7,643 nt of DNA from Prevotella sp. CAG:1092 (GTDB lineage: Bacteria; Bacteroidota; Bacteroidia; Bacteroidales; Bacteroidaceae): contig HF994178.1 in NCBI GenBank assembly GCA_000436915.1, positions 34,352 through 41,994 of the forward strand, given 5' to 3'. Position 1 is the stretch's first letter, and the number at the start of each line of letters is the position of its first letter. A program made the position numbers and the translations under genes. The notes under the pieces were generated by a model. It saw nothing but the letters and a program-made list of their open reading frames with translations, was not told where the DNA came from and did not search any database. This document shows positions 4,711 through 7,643 of the stretch, one piece after another.

Positions 4711-7643
4711 TATAAAACTTTTTGGATGCTCCATTTGGCTTGTTAGCCTATGGAGCATTCTTTTGTTTTCAGCTTGTTCGTCAAATGATTCTGACGTTGC
4801 TGACAAGCTGAACACCCTTTCGTATGCTTACCACTATCGCTCTCTAGATTCTACAGAGGTGTATGCCCGCAAGGCTTTCGCTGCTTCTGAAAGCTATAAT
4901 GCAGGCAAAGCAGAGGCTCTTAACAATCTTGCTTTTGTTAATATCGCAAGAATGGACTATCAAAAGGCTGCTCAACAGTTGGATAGTGCCATCAATATTA
5001 CCGACAACCAAGTAGAACTATTGGTTGCCGAAATACAATATATGCGATTGTGTCAACGCCAGTCGCACAATAAGCTTTTCTATATTCATCAAGAAAAAGC
5101 TAAGAAATATTTAGATAGAATTATAGAAGATAAAAATCTTCTTAATAGTCATCAACTCAAACGATTAATCTACGCTCAATCAGAATACTACATCAACATT
5201 TCTGCATATTATTATTATGTAGGATTGGTTGAACCTTCAATAGAAACTATGAAATGTATTGATCCTGATGGAGATATACAAAAAGATACTGCACAATATC
5301 TTAATTATCTGTATAATGTGGGTGCTGGTGGCATCATAACAAATGCAGATGCTAATGTTGTTGCTAACGAAGAGTTTAATTATCTTACCCAATGTTATAT
5401 TGTTGCCTCGCAGCGAAACTACCCTTATTGGAAAGCTCAAGCGTTGCAAGCAATAAGCGAGCATCTTCTTTCGCCTTCAACAAGACAAATACTGATAACA
5501 AACTATCGTCCATTCCTCGATTATATAAATACAGATGGCATGGATTATTCTTTGTTGGCTGGTAACCTTGCGCAACGTTCGCTCAACATATTTACAGAAT
5601 ATAAGGATGTATATCAAACGGCTGGTGCTTATCGTACTTTGGCTGGTTGCTATTGGGAAATAGACGATTATCCTTCTGCTTTGATATGCCTAAATAGTGC
5701 GTTGGAAGCAGATACCATTATAAATAGAGCACCCGATTTGGTTGCTTCTATTCGTGAGCAGTTATGCTTGGTATATTCGGCTCAGAACGATAAGGTTAAT
5801 AGCGATATCAATCGCAACTATTATCTCGACCTACAGGAACAGACTCGACAAGACAAACAGCTTGAGGCTCGAGCATACCAGCTTGATAAATCTTCAAAGA
5901 CATTGAATGCGATGATTGTGGCTGTGTTGTTTATGATTGCTGTGGTGCTGTTTGTTCTTGTGTATTTTGCAAGAAAGAGAAAACAAAAAGGTGCAACAGT
6001 TGATATAAACGAGCTCTTGTTGCCATTAAAGAAATGGAATATAGAAAACAATAAAAAGCTGACAGATCTTGACGATAAGCTGGAAGAAGTCCAGGAGCAG
6101 ACTGCTTTGGTTAGACTTTCCGAGGAGAAAAACAAACAGCGCAATCTTGAACAACGAGCAAAGTTGGCTTTGGTAAATAGTATAACTCCTTTTATTGATC
6201 GCATTATTAATGAGATAAATAAACTCAATAGCCGACATGAAAGTGTAGAACTTAGAGAAGAACGATTAAAATATATTTCTGAACTTACTGATGAAATCAA
6301 CGAGTATAACAACGTGCTTACTCGATGGATTCAGATGCAACAGGGTAGGGTTAGTCTGCGTATCGAGAGCTTCTCTATAAATGAGCTTTTTGATATAGTG
6401 GCTAAATCTAAGATGAGCTATTCTTTAAAAGGTATAAGTCTGTGTGTAGAGCCATCTACGGCTGTTGTAAAAGCTGATAGAGTATTGACGCTCTTCATGA
6501 TAAACACTCTTGCTGATAATGCTCGTAAGTTTACACCAGTTGGAGGTAAGGTGACAATTAAAGCTGAAGAAAAGCCTGACTACGTAGAGGTAAGTATTTC
6601 GGATACAGGTTGCGGTATGGATGAAAATAAACTTGCTCATGTATTCGATAATAAACATATTTCCGATGATGGAACAACATCTGCACAAAGTCATGGTTTT
6701 GGACTTTTAAATTGCAAAGGCATTATAGAGAACTATAAGAAGATAAGTCGCATCTTTGCTGTTTGCGATATTAATGCCGATTCTTCGGTAGGCAAGGGTA
6801 GTCGTTTCGCTTTCCGCTTGCCTAAGGGTGTGGTCAGAATGATTATGGCTTTGATGGTTATGGTCTTTGGTTTTACTATGCCTGCATACTCTGTAGGCAA
6901 CGATAAAGTTGAAAGAAATAATAAGAAGCCTACAATATCTCGCCTAAATACGCAAGAGCAACATCTTAATGATGCTGCCCGATTTGCTGATAGCGCATAT
7001 TATTCAAACCTTAATGGTACGTATGCCCACACTTTGGCATGTGCTGATAGTTGTATGAAATATCTGAATATGCATATCTATGCACATGCAAAAAGCAAAA
7101 CAGATATACCAAAGATGGTTTTGTTTACAACATCATCTGCTATGCCTGCCGAAATATTGTGGTTTCACAAAGAGATAGAAAGCGACTATGCAGTAATCCT
7201 TGATATTAGAAACGAGACTGCAGTAGCTGCTTTGGCTCTACATAAATGGGATTTATATAGATATAATAATAAGGTGTATACGCGTCTATTCCATGAATGT
7301 TATGCTGATGCTTCGTTGCCTCACTATGTACAGACTATGCAAAAAGCTGAAAACAACAAATGGGTCGCTATAGTTATATTGGTGTTGTTGCTTATCAGTA
7401 TTCCACCTATATATTATATGGTATACTATCGACATATTATATATTATAAGGTGTGTGTCGAGAGAATTCATGCTATAAATGAAATCCTTTTAGGTGATGG
7501 TACAGATGAGGATAAGCTAAAGTGTGTAGAGGAATTCAATAGCAAAACAGGAAATCTTGGCATCGCAGTTCTTGATAATGTTGTAGACCAGATATTGGCA
7601 ACCCTTCGTGCAAATGCGGAGTCGTCAGAACATAAGGCTGAGC
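4703..7643 (+). CDS. Lipoprotein-anchored sensor histidine-kinase-like protein, partial (likely DUF5112-HATPase-DUF5113 type)
   Basis: A single uninterrupted frame of 980 codons running off the window, so the C-terminus is missing. GTG at 4703 overlaps the eda stop by 8 bases and gives a lipoprotein signal peptide with lipobox LFSAC (Cys25); TTG at 4691 is the alternative and no in-frame ATG occurs before about 4950. Residues 26-400 form an extracytoplasmic, helical TPR-like domain. Residues 402-423 are membrane segment 1, followed by basic ARKRKQK. A coiled coil (about 440-490) leads to a dimerisation-like region (490-560) and an HATPase domain with N606 (NTLADNARKF), DTGCGM (634-639) and HGFGLL (664-669). 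No canonical phosphoacceptor histidine is seen. Then come membrane segment 2 (about 713-730), a second extracytoplasmic domain (731-886), segment 3 (887-908) and a cytoplasmic tail. I recall this architecture as DUF5112/DUF5113 proteins of Bacteroidales; the Pfam names are from memory. Its location suggests sensing linked to uronate use. No response regulator is visible. Confidence 0.85.
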   Translation, partial: MHNIKLFGCSIWLVSLWSILLFSACSSNDSDVADKLNTLSYAYHYRSLDSTEVYARKAFAASESYNAGKAEALNNLAFVNIARMDYQKAAQQLDSAINITDNQVELLVAEIQYMRLCQRQSHNKLFYIHQEKAKKYLDRIIEDKNLLNSHQLKRLIYAQSEYYINISAYYYYVGLVEPSIETMKCIDPDGDIQKDTAQYLNYLYNVGAGGIITNADANVVANEEFNYLTQCYIVASQRNYPYWKAQALQAISEHLLSPSTRQILITNYRPFLDYINTDGMDYSLLAGNLAQRSLNIFTEYKDVYQTAGAYRTLAGCYWEIDDYPSALICLNSALEADTIINRAPDLVASIREQLCLVYSAQNDKVNSDINRNYYLDLQEQTRQDKQLEARAYQLDKSSKTLNAMIVAVLFMIAVVLFVLVYFARKRKQKGATVDINELLLPLKKWNIENNKKLTDLDDKLEEVQEQTALVRLSEEKNKQRNLEQRAKLALVNSITPFIDRIINEINKLNSRHESVELREERLKYISELTDEINEYNNVLTRWIQMQQGRVSLRIESFSINELFDIVAKSKMSYSLKGISLCVEPSTAVVKADRVLTLFMINTLADNARKFTPVGGKVTIKAEEKPDYVEVSISDTGCGMDENKLAHVFDNKHISDDGTTSAQSHGFGLLNCKGIIENYKKISRIFAVCDINADSSVGKGSRFAFRLPKGVVRMIMALMVMVFGFTMPAYSVGNDKVERNNKKPTISRLNTQEQHLNDAARFADSAYYSNLNGTYAHTLACADSCMKYLNMHIYAHAKSKTDIPKMVLFTTSSAMPAEILWFHKEIESDYAVILDIRNETAVAALALHKWDLYRYNNKVYTRLFHECYADASLPHYVQTMQKAENNKWVAIVILVLLLISIPPIYYMVYYRHIIYYKVCVERIHAINEILLGDGTDEDKLKCVEEFNSKTGNLGIAVLDNVVDQILATLRANAESSEHKAE
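4724..4770 (+). terminator. Intrinsic terminator after eda, inside the start of the next gene
   Basis: ATGCTCCAT (4726-4734) pairs perfectly with ATGGAGCAT (4750-4758). The stem extends outward by a G-U and a G-C pair (4724-4725 with 4759-4760), and inward, past a small internal loop, by GGCT/AGCC around the loop TGTT. A T-rich tract TCTTTTGTTTTC (4759-4770) follows. It starts 13 bases after the eda stop, where an operon terminator is expected. It also encodes part of the signal peptide of the gene beginning at 4703, so it may work as an attenuator. Confidence 0.8.

Noticed and set aside
4726..4744. Short ATG frame starting at 4726 as the start of the downstream gene
   Set aside because: It ends at TAG after six codons and is out of frame with the sensor protein. 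The GTG at 4703 gives a continuous frame with a lipoprotein signal.
5821..6312. 163-codon minus-strand open frame with hydrophobic, serine-rich residues
   Set aside because: It is antisense to the coiled-coil and core region of the sensor gene, has no family resemblance, and its composition reflects the complement of Glu/Lys/Gln-rich coding sequence.
7442..7530. His923 in ERIHAINEIL of the tail as the phosphoacceptor
   Set aside because: It lies after the ATPase domain and after a third membrane segment, without an H-box context, and the rest of the tail is missing. It is noted but cannot be supported.
4703..7643. Possible frameshift or pseudogene in the sensor gene because of its size and unusual layout
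   Set aside because: I translated the whole stretch codon by codon; it is open throughout and all motifs lie in the same frame.

Overview
The window looks like chromosomal DNA from a Bacteroidales bacterium, most likely Prevotella or a close relative. Three things point there: Bacteroidetes-type -7 boxes (TAnnTTTG) in the intergenic region, A-rich gene leaders without clear Shine-Dalgarno sites, and a sensor-kinase family that I know only from this order. The genus is an inference. I see no tRNA, rRNA, CRISPR array, transposase or other sign of a mobile element.

The core is a hexuronate (galacturonate/pectin-type) catabolic locus with divergent transcription. On the minus strand are a LacI-family regulator (1623-2687) and, after a 100-base gap, uxaA (altronate dehydratase, 26-1522). 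On the plus strand are kdgK (2-keto-3-deoxygluconate kinase, 2886-3908), then after another 100-base gap the KDPG/KHG aldolase gene eda (4009-4710), and then a large sensor-kinase-like gene that runs off the window (4703-7643+). UxaA, KdgK and Eda catalyse three consecutive steps: altronate to 2-keto-3-deoxygluconate (KDG), KDG to KDPG, and KDPG to pyruvate plus glyceraldehyde-3-phosphate. The isomerase and reductase that would feed altronate into the pathway (UxaC, UxaB) are not in the window.

The 198-base divergent region (2688-2885) holds a matching promoter for each direction and four short palindromes, three of them built on TTTGCAAA-like cores. They are good candidates for operators of the LacI-family protein. 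Both 100-base gaps carry a 28-base block of four 7-base repeats, with different sequences. The kdgK-eda gap also has a 13-bp hairpin.

Three points deserve most attention. First, eda carries an almost perfect 30-bp in-frame tandem duplication that doubles the first beta strand of its barrel. Second, a strong intrinsic terminator after eda lies inside what appears to be the signal-peptide coding region of the next gene, whose only sensible start is a GTG overlapping the eda stop. Third, that next gene encodes a sandwich-like sensor: lipoprotein signal, periplasmic repeat domain, membrane segment, histidine-kinase core with an intact ATP site but no recognisable phosphoacceptor histidine, second membrane segment, second periplasmic domain, third membrane segment, and a cytoplasmic tail cut by the window end. 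The first 25 bases of the window hold no gene.
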